A stretch of DNA of 32,734 bases from Candidatus Moraniibacteriota bacterium (GTDB taxonomy: Bacteria > Patescibacteriota > Minisyncoccia > Moranbacterales > UBA1568): NCBI GenBank assembly GCA_013334575.1, contig JAAXXG010000003.1:76699-109432 (forward strand), in the 5' to 3' direction. The notes beneath the pieces were generated by a model. That model saw nothing but the letters and a program-made list of their open reading frames with translations, was not told where the DNA came from and did not search any database. Of this stretch, positions 24,894 through 31,697 are shown piece after piece. Made by a program: the position numbers and the translations under genes. Each line of letters begins with the position of its first letter. The stretch's first letter is position 1.

Positions 24894-25064
24894 ATGCGAA
24901 CACCATTGCATCGATACCGACTGTATGTCGGTCTACCGCTGGCGCGGCAGGAGCCGTCGCCGGATGCGCGACGGAAAGGGGAGAAGAAGTCTTCCGAGGT
25001 CCGGAAAGGACCGGGAATCCGGAAGGCGCGAAGGATCCGACGGTCATCGAAAACGAGAGCGTGA
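24894..25064 (+). CDS. Doubtful 56-aa very basic ORF, perhaps a frameshifted lipoprotein gene
   Basis: ATG at 24894 has GGAGGGG 3-4 bp upstream and lies between a -10-like box (24833) and an intrinsic terminator (25097), so a short transcript probably exists. The product is Arg/Lys-rich (KGEKKSSEVRKGPGIRKARR) with no fold. In the reading frame one base back, the same DNA gives STAGAAGAVAGCATERGEE, which resembles a lipoprotein signal ending in a lipobox Cys. Joining the MRTPLHRYRLYVG start to it by a single frameshift would make a convincing lipoprotein N-terminus. That frame does not stop before the terminator, so the gene would still be broken. Confidence 0.35.
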   Translation: MRTPLHRYRLYVGLPLARQEPSPDARRKGEKKSSEVRKGPGIRKARRIRRSSKTRA

Positions 25065-25096
25065 TCGGGACTTTGTCGGATCGGATCAACGGAAAG

Positions 25097-25132
25097 AAGC
25101 AGGCGCGTCCTAATGGCCGCCTGCTTTTTTCG
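25097..25132 (+). terminator. Third AAGCAGG-type terminator
   Basis: AAGCAGGCG (25097-25105) pairs with CGCCTGCTT (25118-25126), followed by T and CGTTTCC. It shares the stem base and tail with the two terminators upstream. Confidence 0.85.
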
Positions 25133-25212
25133 TTTCCAAAACGACTGGTGTATGCTATGGTTACTGGTCGGCAGGGATGTTTTCCTCTTCCGATGTTGCG
25201 GTGGTCCGGCTT

Positions 25213-25241
25213 GTAGAGACGCCCCGTCGGGACGTCTCTAC
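25213..25241. repeat. GTAGAGACG palindromic repeat in the uvrB leader
   Basis: GTAGAGACG (25213-25221) and CGTCTCTAC (25233-25241) form a perfect 9-bp stem. The 11-nt loop contains CCC and GGG, which extend the pairing. This palindrome type is a known dispersed intergenic repeat in several bacterial groups. It lies 18 bp before the uvrB ATG. Confidence 0.7.
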
Positions 25242-25259
25242 GGAGAAATAAATGATAGT

Positions 25260-27287
25260 ATGTCCGTCTTTACGCTGAAATCGGAATATATGCCCGCGGG
25301 GGATCAGCCGAAGGCCATCGAGGGTCTGGTTTCGGGTCTTCGCGAGGGGGTCGCGCGGCAGACGCTCCTCGGCGTGACCGGGTCCGGCAAGACCTTCACG
25401 GTCGCGAACGTCATCGCGGCGTACGACAAGCCGACTCTGGTCCTGGCGCACAACAAGACGCTCGCGGCGCAGCTCGCGCAGGAATACCAGCAGTTCTTCC
25501 CGGATCATGCGGTGCACTATTTCGTCTCCTACTACGACTACTACCAGCCGGAAGCGTACCTTCCCATCACCGATACCTATATCGAGAAGGACGCGCAGAT
25601 CAACGCCGAGATCGACCGCCTGCGGCACGCCTCGACGCAGTCGCTCCTCACGCGGCGCGATGTGATCATCGTCGCCTCGGTCTCGGCCATCTACGGACTC
25701 GGCAGCCCCGAGGAATACGAGAAGGAGAATCTGAAGCTCGTCGTCGGGGATGAATGTTCGCGGCCGGAGCTGCTCCGGAAGCTCGTCTCCATCCATTTCA
25801 ACCGCACGTCCGCCGACCTCTCGCCCGGCATGTTCCGCGCGCTCGGCAACCGCATCGAGGTGATGCCGGTTTCGGAGAAGGTCGTCTACCTCGTCGAGCT
25901 CGAGGGTGATCGCATCGCCGCTATCACGAAGATCGATCCGGTGACGCAGAAGATCCTCGGGACGCTCGGGAACGTCTTTCTCTTTCCGGCCAAGCACTTC
26001 ATCACCGAGAAGGGACGGCAGGAGGAGGCCTTCGCCAACATCCGCGCGGAACTCGACCTCCAGCTCGCCCGGTTCGAGAAGGAAGGGAAGCTCCTCGAAG
26101 CGGAGCGGCTCAAGCGCCGGACGAACTACGACTTGGCGATGATGGCCGAGATCGGCTACTGCAACGGCATCGAGAACTATTCCCGACAGCTTTCGTTCCG
26201 GCCGGCGGGCGCGCCGCCCGAGACGCTGCTCGACTATTTCCCGCACCTTTCGGACGGGACGCCGGACTTCCTGACCGTGATCGACGAATCGCACGTGACG
26301 GTCCCGCAGATCCGCGGCATGTACGCGGGCGACCAGGCCCGCAAGAAGAATCTCGTCGAGTACGGGTTCCGGCTCCCGTCCGCGATGGACAACCGGCCGC
26401 TCCGCTACGAGGAGTTCGACGAACGCGTCGGAGCGGTCATCTATACCTCGGCGACGCCAGGCGACTATGAGCGGGAGGTGAGCGGGCGCATCGTGGAACA
26501 GGTCATCCGTCCGACCGGACTCGTCGATCCGGAGATTTCCGTGCGGCCTGTCCGCGAGGAGGGGGCGTATCCGGGGCAGATCGGCGACTTCATCCGCGAG
26601 ACCGAGCTCGAGATCGGTCGCGGCGGTCGCGTCATCGCGACGACGCTGACCAAGAAGATGGCCGAGGACCTCTCGCGGTACCTGCGCGAGAAGGGGCTCC
26701 GGGCGGAATACCTACACAGCGACGTGAAGACCATCGAACGCATCAAGATCCTGACCGTGTTCCGAAAGGGCGAGTTCGATTGTCTTGTCGGGGTGAACCT
26801 CCTGCGTGAGGGGCTCGACCTGCCCGAGGTCTCGTTCATCGGTATCCTCGATGCGGACAAGGAGGGGTTCCTCCGGTCCGAGACCTCGCTCATCCAGACG
26901 ATCGGCCGTGCGGCACGCAACGTGCTCGGCCGCGTCACGCTCTATGCCGATACGGTGACCGGCTCCATGAAATACGCGATCGACGAGACGAACCGCCGCC
27001 GAGCGCTCCAGATGGCATACAACGAGGAACACGGTATCACGCCCGAGACGGTCCGTCGGACGATCCACGACATCACCGAGCAGCTCGAGAGCGAACACGA
27101 CGTCGCGGTGCGGACGAGCCTCGCGATCGACGACGAACTCTTCTCGCGCGATCCGATGCGGCTCATCCGTCGCAAGGAGAAGGAGATGAAGGAAGCGGTT
27201 AAGGTTCTCGACTTCGAGACGGCCGCGATCCTGCGCGACGAGATCCGTGCGCTCGAGGCGCGGATGGGGAAGGGGAAGCGGAAGTGA
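25260..27287 (+). CDS. uvrB: UvrABC excinuclease subunit B
   Basis: A 675-aa nucleotide excision repair protein that loads onto damaged DNA with UvrA, verifies the lesion and recruits UvrC. Walker A GVTGSGKT is at 38-45. The damage-probing beta-hairpin begins at Tyr91 (YYDYYQPEAYLP). TVIDESHVTVPQ is the Walker B region. Helicase motifs such as VGVNLLREGLDLPEVSF and QTIGRAARN follow. The C-terminal UVR domain that binds UvrC is complete (RRKEKEMKEAVKVLDFETAA). The length is normal. The ATG at 25260 is chosen because MSVFTLKSEYMPAGDQPKAI is the expected N-terminus; the frame is open further upstream to 25113 through the repeat. Confidence 0.98.
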   Translation: MSVFTLKSEYMPAGDQPKAIEGLVSGLREGVARQTLLGVTGSGKTFTVANVIAAYDKPTLVLAHNKTLAAQLAQEYQQFFPDHAVHYFVSYYDYYQPEAYLPITDTYIEKDAQINAEIDRLRHASTQSLLTRRDVIIVASVSAIYGLGSPEEYEKENLKLVVGDECSRPELLRKLVSIHFNRTSADLSPGMFRALGNRIEVMPVSEKVVYLVELEGDRIAAITKIDPVTQKILGTLGNVFLFPAKHFITEKGRQEEAFANIRAELDLQLARFEKEGKLLEAERLKRRTNYDLAMMAEIGYCNGIENYSRQLSFRPAGAPPETLLDYFPHLSDGTPDFLTVIDESHVTVPQIRGMYAGDQARKKNLVEYGFRLPSAMDNRPLRYEEFDERVGAVIYTSATPGDYEREVSGRIVEQVIRPTGLVDPEISVRPVREEGAYPGQIGDFIRETELEIGRGGRVIATTLTKKMAEDLSRYLREKGLRAEYLHSDVKTIERIKILTVFRKGEFDCLVGVNLLREGLDLPEVSFIGILDADKEGFLRSETSLIQTIGRAARNVLGRVTLYADTVTGSMKYAIDETNRRRALQMAYNEEHGITPETVRRTIHDITEQLESEHDVAVRTSLAIDDELFSRDPMRLIRRKEKEMKEAVKVLDFETAAILRDEIRALEARMGKGKRK

Positions 27288-27341
27288 ACGGATCCATTCC
27301 GACTCGAAAGGAAACGGGCGCGGTCCGTTCTGACCGTTTCG

Positions 27342-27350
27342 TGGTATAAT
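27342..27350 (+). promoter_or_regulatory. Extended -10 promoter
   Basis: TGG-TATAAT (27342-27350), an extended -10 with consensus hexamer, 31 bp before the ATG at 27382. An in-frame ATG at 27349 overlaps the hexamer and so cannot be the start. Confidence 0.7.
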
Positions 27351-27381
27351 GATTACCGATAACGGTAATACGAACGGATCT

Positions 27382-27732
27382 ATGGATACGTGGCAAAAAT
27401 GGGTCGTCGGTATCGTCGGAGCGGTCGTGGCGTCCGCGATCGGTGCGGTCGTCTATACGCAGTTCGCGACGGCGCCGGGTATCGGCGGAACGTCGGGAGA
27501 GTCGTTGTCCGATTTTCCGTCGTTGACCGGCGGCGCGGCGACGGAAGCGTCGGAAGATGCCGTTCCGGCGGGAGAGGTCTCCGTGGACGATGTCGCCAGG
27601 GGTATTTCCGGCGACCTCGACCGCGAGGATATCTCGACCGATACGGAAGTCTCGGCGGAGAAGTCGGATGCGACCGGGGCTGCCGAGTCGCTTAAGGATT
27701 TGGAAAACTCATATGAAGAGGGCAGTCTCTAA
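27382..27732 (+). CDS. Membrane-anchored acidic protein, unknown function
   Basis: A 116-aa protein with one N-terminal membrane helix (WVVGIVGAVVASAIGAVVY, residues ~6-24) and an acidic, Ser/Ala/Glu-rich, probably disordered tail (VSVDDVARGISGDLDREDIS). No family is recognised. Its last 20 bp overlap the next gene in another frame, so the two are translated together. The tail probably faces outward, given the single Lys/Trp flank on the N-terminal side. Confidence 0.75.
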   Translation: MDTWQKWVVGIVGAVVASAIGAVVYTQFATAPGIGGTSGESLSDFPSLTGGAATEASEDAVPAGEVSVDDVARGISGDLDREDISTDTEVSAEKSDATGAAESLKDLENSYEEGSL

Positions 27733-28552
27733 TGTCGCGACAGCCGCGTTGTTCGCTGCCGCGTTCCTTCCGTTCGCGTCGGCGTCCGCGGGTCCGCTCG
27801 ATCAAGTCGGTGCCGCCCGAAGGATGATCGGCGATGTCCGGCAGAAGGTCGAATCCAAGCAGGAAGAGATCAAGACTCAGGTCCAGGGAGAATTCTGCGG
27901 CCGCTTCGCCGACGTGACGGCGCGGATGGCGGAGCGGATGACCGAGGCGGAGAATCGTGTCTCGGATCGGATCCGGAACCGCGAGGGAAGCGTCGAGGAT
28001 CGTCGCGACACGCGTGACGAGGAACTATCGGCGATCCGTTCCCGGCAGGACGCCCGTCGGATCGAGTGGTACGGCAAGCTCGTGGATCGCGCTCTTTCCG
28101 ACGAGCAGAAGGAGGCGGTCGAGAAATTCCGGAAGACCGTCGACCAGGCGGTCGAGGATCGTCGCGATGCGGTCGATGCGGCTATCGCCGCCTTCCGTTC
28201 CGGGGTCGACTCGCTGGTGTCGGGAAAGAAGGGGGTGGCGGAGGATGCCGTCGAGGAGTTCCGGAAGTCCGTCGATGCGGCCGTCGCGCAGGCAAAGGCC
28301 GACTGCGAATCCGGGAAGGACCCCGAGACGATCCGGAACTCGTTCCGGGATTCGCTTAAGGCGGCCCGGACAAGGTTGGCCGAGCGACGGAAGGCTGCGG
28401 AAGGGATCGGATCCCAGGTGGAGGCGCTTGCCAAGACCCAGAACGAGGCCGTTCGTGAAGCGCAGGAAACGTTTCGAAAGACCTTTGAACAGGCGCTTAC
28501 CGATCTTCGCAAGGTGTTTCCGTCCGCTGACGGAACGGCGGTTTTCGAATAG
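27713..28552 (+). CDS. Secreted coiled-coil protein, unknown function
   Basis: A 279-aa protein with a signal peptide (MKRAVSNVATAALFAAAFLP, cut after ASASA). The rest is nearly all charged helix with heptad-like spacing: RRMIGDVRQKVESKQEEIKT, MAERMTEAENRVSDRIRNRE, then internal repeats of the kind VEKFRKTVDQAVEDRRDAVD and VEEFRKSVDAAVAQAKAD. Two Cys (in GEFCGRF and KADCESG) could form a disulfide. The ATG at 27713 lies within the end of the previous gene. The pair may form a surface complex in which the anchored protein holds the coiled coil; this is inferred from the overlap only. Confidence 0.8.
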   Translation: MKRAVSNVATAALFAAAFLPFASASAGPLDQVGAARRMIGDVRQKVESKQEEIKTQVQGEFCGRFADVTARMAERMTEAENRVSDRIRNREGSVEDRRDTRDEELSAIRSRQDARRIEWYGKLVDRALSDEQKEAVEKFRKTVDQAVEDRRDAVDAAIAAFRSGVDSLVSGKKGVAEDAVEEFRKSVDAAVAQAKADCESGKDPETIRNSFRDSLKAARTRLAERRKAAEGIGSQVEALAKTQNEAVREAQETFRKTFEQALTDLRKVFPSADGTAVFE

Positions 28553-28594
28553 GTGATCGTGTCGGGATAGGTTTCAAGCGGTGAGGCTGTTCGG

Positions 28595-28624
28595 AAAGCG
28601 GGACTTCGGCCCCGTTTTCGTTTT
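28595..28624 (+). terminator. Intrinsic terminator
   Basis: AAAGCGGG (28595-28602) pairs with CCCGTTTT (28611-28618) with one G-U, then CGTTTTC. Confidence 0.7.
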
Positions 28625-28637
28625 CTTCCGGTCGGGA

Positions 28638-28643
28638 TATACT
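28638..28643 (+). promoter_or_regulatory. -10 element giving a leaderless transcript
   Basis: TATACT followed by GGACAC and then the ATG at 28650. A start 6-8 nt after the -10 would fall on the ATG itself. Confidence 0.55.
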
Positions 28644-28649
28644 GGACAC

Positions 28650-29375
28650 ATGAAACAGGAATCTTCGTTTCTTGACCGGGAACGTTTCATCGTGTCGGCT
28701 GACGATTTCGGTATCCGCGACGCGTCGTCGGCTATTTTGCGGCTCGCGCGTGCCGGAAAGCTCGATCGCGTAGCCGTGATGGCCGATAGGGTCTCCTTAG
28801 AGGACGCCTCGGCGCTCTCGGCGACCGGAGTCGCGATCGATATCCATCTCGAACTGACCCGTCTCGTGGGAAGCGGTGAACATGACGACGTGAGCCGCCT
28901 CCGGACAGTGATGAACTTCGCGATCCGCTTCCTGTCGGGTCGTCTGTCTCCGCGTCGTGTCGGCGGGGAGTGGGAGCGACAGCTTTACCGGTTCGAGGAA
29001 CTCTTCGGACGCAAGCCCGACGGGTGGAACGTCCACGAACATTATCACTATTTCCCGGTCTTTTTCCGCGTGCTGGCCGGATTCGTCGAGCGGCACGGCG
29101 ACGGGTTCGTTCGGTTCGGACACAAGGGGATCTTTTCCGGAAGGCGGATCCCTTTCACGCCGCTGATCCTTTCGGTCCTCAGGTTCTTCTGCCAGCCGGC
29201 GTTCGTCCGGCATACCGCCCCGACGTCCGACTATATGGCGAGTTTCGACTGGTTCGCCGGACGGGAAGCGGAACTGTTCGAGGAGGAAGTGCATGGCTCC
29301 GTCGAACTCGTCTTCCATCCCGAGCGACCGGAAGAGTGTCGGTGGATCGAGGAGCATGTCCGGACCAAGAGCTGA
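28650..29375 (+). CDS. YdjC/ChbG-family carbohydrate deacetylase
   Basis: A 241-aa putative metal-dependent deacetylase of N-acetylated sugars. The metal-binding and catalytic positions of the family are visible: Asp18-Asp19 in VSADDFGI, His66 in DIHLELT, and the HxH motif His129 and His131 in NVHEHYHYF. The end of the chain carries VELVFHPERP, which fits the last family motif (a His near the C-terminus). It may act on chitooligosaccharide-type or cell-surface sugars. ATG at 28650 is chosen because it directly follows the -10 element and begins the family-like N-terminus. No Shine-Dalgarno sequence is present. Confidence 0.86.
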   Translation: MKQESSFLDRERFIVSADDFGIRDASSAILRLARAGKLDRVAVMADRVSLEDASALSATGVAIDIHLELTRLVGSGEHDDVSRLRTVMNFAIRFLSGRLSPRRVGGEWERQLYRFEELFGRKPDGWNVHEHYHYFPVFFRVLAGFVERHGDGFVRFGHKGIFSGRRIPFTPLILSVLRFFCQPAFVRHTAPTSDYMASFDWFAGREAELFEEEVHGSVELVFHPERPEECRWIEEHVRTKS

Positions 29376-29397
29376 GGAATTTGTCTTGCTCTGTCAT

Positions 29398-29460
29398 TTC
29401 CTGGGAGGCGGGAATCTTCCTGAATGGGAACGAAGGTCCCCGCCTTCGCGGGGACGAAAA
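29398..29460. repeat. REP-like palindromic intergenic repeat
   Basis: A left part reads GTCATTTCCTGGGAGGCGGGAA and a right part is a perfect hairpin GTCCCCGC-CTTC-GCGGGGAC (29436-29455). These match the style of the widespread GTCATTCCCGCGAAGGCGGGAATC repeats. It fills the gap between the deacetylase and MGMT genes. Confidence 0.65.
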
Positions 29461-29467
29461 AAATCAT

Positions 29468-29746
29468 ATGGATGCCGGACAAGGAAATCAGCTGTCGTTT
29501 CGGGATTCCGTTCTTGATGTCGTGAAAGCGATTCCGAAAGGAGCGACGATGTCGTACGGACAGGTCGCCGAGGCGGCCGGGTTTCCCGGGGCGGCGCGCG
29601 CCGTCGGGTCGCTCATGCGGAAGAACTTCGACCCGTCGGTCCCGTGCCACCGCGTGATCCGGTCGGACGGCCGACCGGGAAACTACAATCGTGGCGGGGA
29701 GGAGGCGAAACGGAAGCTCCTCGAACGGGAGGGGGGTGCGGTTTGA
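29468..29746 (+). CDS. MGMT-type O6-alkylguanine DNA alkyltransferase DNA-binding domain protein
   Basis: A 92-aa single-domain protein of the 6-O-methylguanine methyltransferase family. It shows the winged-helix part (FRDSVLDVVKAIPKGATMSY, GQVAEAAGFPGAARAVGSLM), the arginine-finger region (AARAVG) and the active-site motif PCHRV with acceptor Cys60, followed by RPGNYNRGGEEAKRKLLERE. The retained Cys suggests direct alkyl transfer rather than the non-catalytic ATL proteins, although the N-terminal Ada/MGMT domain is absent, as in many small bacterial members. ATG at 29468 follows the REP-like repeat without a ribosome binding site. Confidence 0.9.
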   Translation: MDAGQGNQLSFRDSVLDVVKAIPKGATMSYGQVAEAAGFPGAARAVGSLMRKNFDPSVPCHRVIRSDGRPGNYNRGGEEAKRKLLEREGGAV

Positions 29747-29832
29747 TGAAAAAGGGTCATTCAGAAGGAGTGGATGAATGCAGCGAGGTTTCTAATCACA
29801 TAAGTAAATACGAGGGCGTAAGCCTGTGGGAA

Positions 29833-29979
29833 TTAGATCTGCGCTTGAGGTCGCTTTCTCTCTTTCTTCCAGTTCTCGATCACGATTTTCGAGCCTGAAG
29901 CGCGGACGACCACCTTCTGTCGCTCCTTCAGACGTAATTCCTTCACGATTTCTTTGGGCGCGTTCACATAGATAGCCAA
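29833..29979 (-). CDS. AbrB/MazE-like antitoxin fragment or small regulator
   Basis: A 48-aa minus-strand frame from TTG 29979. It reads LAIYVNAPKEIVKELRLKER then QKVVVRASGSKIVIENWKKE, the swapped-hairpin AbrB pattern of P-K-E-I-x-x-x-L-x-L-K followed by two strands. The first strand is short and a TAG lies 6 codons above the TTG, with NVVST between, so the original start may have been lost; GTG at 29967 is another option. Such proteins bind DNA as dimers and often repress their own promoter. Three AACGTT boxes sit at its 5' end. No toxin gene follows; only a weak plus-strand ORF overlaps in antisense. Confidence 0.55.
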   Translation of the reverse strand: MAIYVNAPKEIVKELRLKERQKVVVRASGSKIVIENWKKERKRPQAQI

Positions 29980-30008
29980 CGTTGAGACAACGTTACCCTA
30001 ACGTTGTC
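29978..30008 (-). promoter_or_regulatory. Three AACGTT boxes at 11-bp spacing (operator-like)
   Basis: AACGTT occurs at 29978, 29989 and 30000, exactly one helical turn apart. The last two lie inside a perfect 10+3+10 inverted repeat GACAACGTTA-CCC-TAACGTTGTC (29986-30008). It is located at the 5' end of the AbrB-like frame. Confidence 0.65.
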
Positions 30009-30037
30009 CCCACTTCCGTATCTTCTCGATTCTGTCT

Positions 30038-30235
30038 ATTGCCTGCGGATGATGCGAAGTTTTCCGAAAAGAAATGAGATTTCTTGGAGGGAAGCTTTCG
30101 CACCTCGCTGTCGTGCGGAGTTCCGCGGAGCGCAGTGGAGGAGAACGAAGAGATGACCATCCGTAGGCATTATTCGCAATGGAGCGGGGCGGAATCGCGA
30201 ATAACGTATCCGAGTACATGAAGTTCCACCCTTGT
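30038..30235. repeat. Modular hairpin repeat, copy 1
   Basis: It starts with TGCCTGCGGATGATGCGAAG (30039-30059). The hairpin at 30054-30101 has outer arms GCGAAG/CTTTCGC and an inner AAGAAAT-GAG-ATTTCTT. Then comes GTTCCGCGGAG (30120), a TTATTCGC/GCGAATAA stem (30170-30204) and AACGTATCCGAGTA (30203-30216). The modules recur in copies 2 and 3. No gene is encoded. Confidence 0.7.
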
Positions 30236-30359
30236 TTATTGGCAAATACTCCACTTATCGTCTTACTTTGATTATATCACCAAATTTTATCTTACCGCAG
30301 CGCAATTTGGGTAAGCAAAAAAATTTGAATCGTCCTTAAATTAAGTCTTTTTTGAGTGA
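30236..30359. other. AT-rich gap with a CCAAATT/AATTTGG hairpin
   Basis: No gene is seen. CCAAATT and AATTTGG (about 30280-30310) form an inverted repeat around CTTACC...GGGTAAG. The next promoter follows. Confidence 0.4.
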
Positions 30360-30388
30360 TTGACACGAGAGTATTTTTCTGTTACAAT
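30360..30388 (+). promoter_or_regulatory. Sigma70-type promoter for the 85-aa gene
   Basis: TTGACA (30360-30365), 17-bp spacer, TACAAT (30383-30388), 62 bp before the ATG. Confidence 0.9.
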
Positions 30389-30450
30389 AGTACGATGCTA
30401 ATTTGAGCATTATTATCGTTTACAATATACCAACGCAAAGGAGGCGCACC

Positions 30451-30708
30451 ATGGCGTACACATCAGAGCAGGCAGAGAGGGACAGAATCGAGTTCCTAAA
30501 AATGGCAGTTAAGGTCGATAAACGCGGTGATCGCGAGAAAGCGGGTCTGTATCGCGTTGAAGCTTCCAATTGTGAAAATCGTGTGGGCATGAAGAGAGCT
30601 CACAAGCCAAACCTCGGGCCATACTCGGCAAGCAATCCGATGTGTTGCATGAATTGCGGAAAGCCCGGGGATCAGTGGGTTGAAGGCGAGGAATGCGTTG
30701 GCAAATGA
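30451..30708 (+). CDS. 85-aa protein with C-terminal Cys cluster, unknown
   Basis: ATG at 30451 has an ideal ribosome binding site (AAAGGAGG, 6 bp spacing). The N-terminal two thirds are charged and helical (SEQAERDRIEFLKMAVKVDK, GDREKAGLYRVEASNCENRV); the end carries four Cys in CCMNCGKPGDQWVEGEEC, which could hold a zinc ion. No family is recognised. The gene has its own promoter and terminator and lies between two copies of a modular repeat, like a captured cassette. Codon use is more AT-rich than in the first 29 kb. Confidence 0.8.
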   Translation: MAYTSEQAERDRIEFLKMAVKVDKRGDREKAGLYRVEASNCENRVGMKRAHKPNLGPYSASNPMCCMNCGKPGDQWVEGEECVGK

Positions 30709-30721
30709 TTGCGAACGGTTG

Positions 30722-30764
30722 GCCTGTCCGGACATTCGGTATAATACGTCCAGACAGGCTTTTT
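30722..30764 (+). terminator. Intrinsic terminator of the 85-aa gene
   Basis: GCCTGTC (30722-30728) pairs with GACAGGC (30753-30759), with inner GGAC/GTCC, then TTTTTC. Confidence 0.85.
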
Positions 30765-30790
30765 CTTTTTCAAAAAATTTCAAAAAAGCT

Positions 30791-30852
30791 GTCTAAAAAT
30801 AAAGAAATATTCAAATTGTTTCTTTTGTGAAACCAGATATTCAGTGTTAGAC
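30791..30852. other. 62-bp imperfect palindrome with integron-like ends
   Basis: It begins GTCTAAA and ends GTTAGAC (30846-30852), with an inner GTTTC/GAAAC stem and AT-rich partially paired arms. The size and ends recall an attC site, but the conserved AAC of the first core is AAA here. Confidence 0.3.
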
Positions 30853-30951
30853 GATGTTTTGCCGATGCGGCAAAATACGAACTATTTTTTGGAAGAAACT
30901 TCTTACAAGCACTAAACAAATTTCAAATCGTTACTACGAGGCAAAATTTCA

Positions 30952-31250
30952 TCTAATGCCTGCGGATGATGCGAAGTTTTTCTGGAAAGGAATGAAATTT
31001 CTTGGAAGGAAAATTTCGCATATCTCGCTGTTATACGGAGTTCCGCGGAGCACGACTGTCGCGTGAGCGCCGAGTATTTTGTGTTGGAATGGAACGCGCG
31101 CCCGTCCGTAGCGTCCGCGCGCAGGTGGGGAGCGGAATGGAGTATAGCAGTGGGATGGACATCCACAGGCATTATTCGCAATGGAGCGCATGTCCGTTCG
31201 TAGCTTTAGCGAAGGTGGGAAGCGAGATTTTGGCTAATGTAGGCCCCGAC
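30952..31250. repeat. Modular hairpin repeat, copy 2 (expanded)
   Basis: TGCCTGCGGATGATGCGAAG is repeated from copy 1. The hairpin 30971-31019 keeps the inner stem as AAGGAAT-GAA-ATTTCTT, with an A-T pair replaced by G-U. GTTCCGCGGAGCACGACTGT starts at 31040. An internal GCGCGC...GCGCGC stem (about 31095-31121) and a second GCATTATTCGCAATGGAGCG module (about 31169) follow. No gene is encoded. Confidence 0.7.
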
Positions 31251-31304
31251 GACTGAAAGGAGGAGAGTGCAGCGGGGCTTGAGTTCAAAAAATATTTTCC
31301 GTTC

Positions 31305-31697
31305 TTATTTACTAGCATTTATCCATCTTTTCACAATGGATGATAACTCTTTTTTATGTGATTCGATATCAAAATCCACTAAATTAATTAGTGCCCTATC
31401 ATTTGATTTCCAAACTAACAATCCACTATCGTCTTTTATCAGATGATTTTTTAAATCTGTTCTTGGTTTTGCACCACAATGGAAGATTAATTGAAAACTT
31501 TTTGGAGGGAATAGTCTCATTGTAATTCTATCTTCTTCATGAATCTGATAATTTGGTCCGTTCCATTTGATATTTTCCTCCAAATTTTCATCCGTTGATA
31601 GGATTATAATTCTAAGTTTTTCAATAATTTCGTTGTGCGGATGTCTTTTCTCACTGAGAAAAGCAGTGACTTGTGGACTGTAGTTTCTTAGCTTCAT
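31305..31697 (-). CDS. DUF1801 domain protein
   Basis: A 130-aa protein from the ATG at 31697. It has the DUF1801 (YdhG-like) layout: an N-terminal helix pair (VTAFLSEKRHPHNEIIEKLR), then ENIKWNGPNYQI, then the strands RITMRLFPPKSFQLIFHCGA and a C-terminal helix (HKKELSSIVKRWIN). The family function is uncertain. A consensus TATAAT on the minus strand (31710-31705) ends 7 nt before the ATG, suggesting a leaderless message, and no ribosome binding site is present. The gene is very AT-rich compared with the rest of the window and is placed opposite to its neighbours between two repeat copies, consistent with acquisition. Confidence 0.8.
   Translation of the reverse strand: MKLRNYSPQVTAFLSEKRHPHNEIIEKLRIIILSTDENLEENIKWNGPNYQIHEEDRITMRLFPPKSFQLIFHCGAKPRTDLKNHLIKDDSGLLVWKSNDRALINLVDFDIESHKKELSSIVKRWINASK

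Noticed and set aside
29746-29898. A 50-codon plus-strand ORF whose ATG overlaps the MGMT stop
   Set aside because: It runs antisense into the AbrB-like frame, has no ribosome binding site at the right spacing and gives no recognisable protein.
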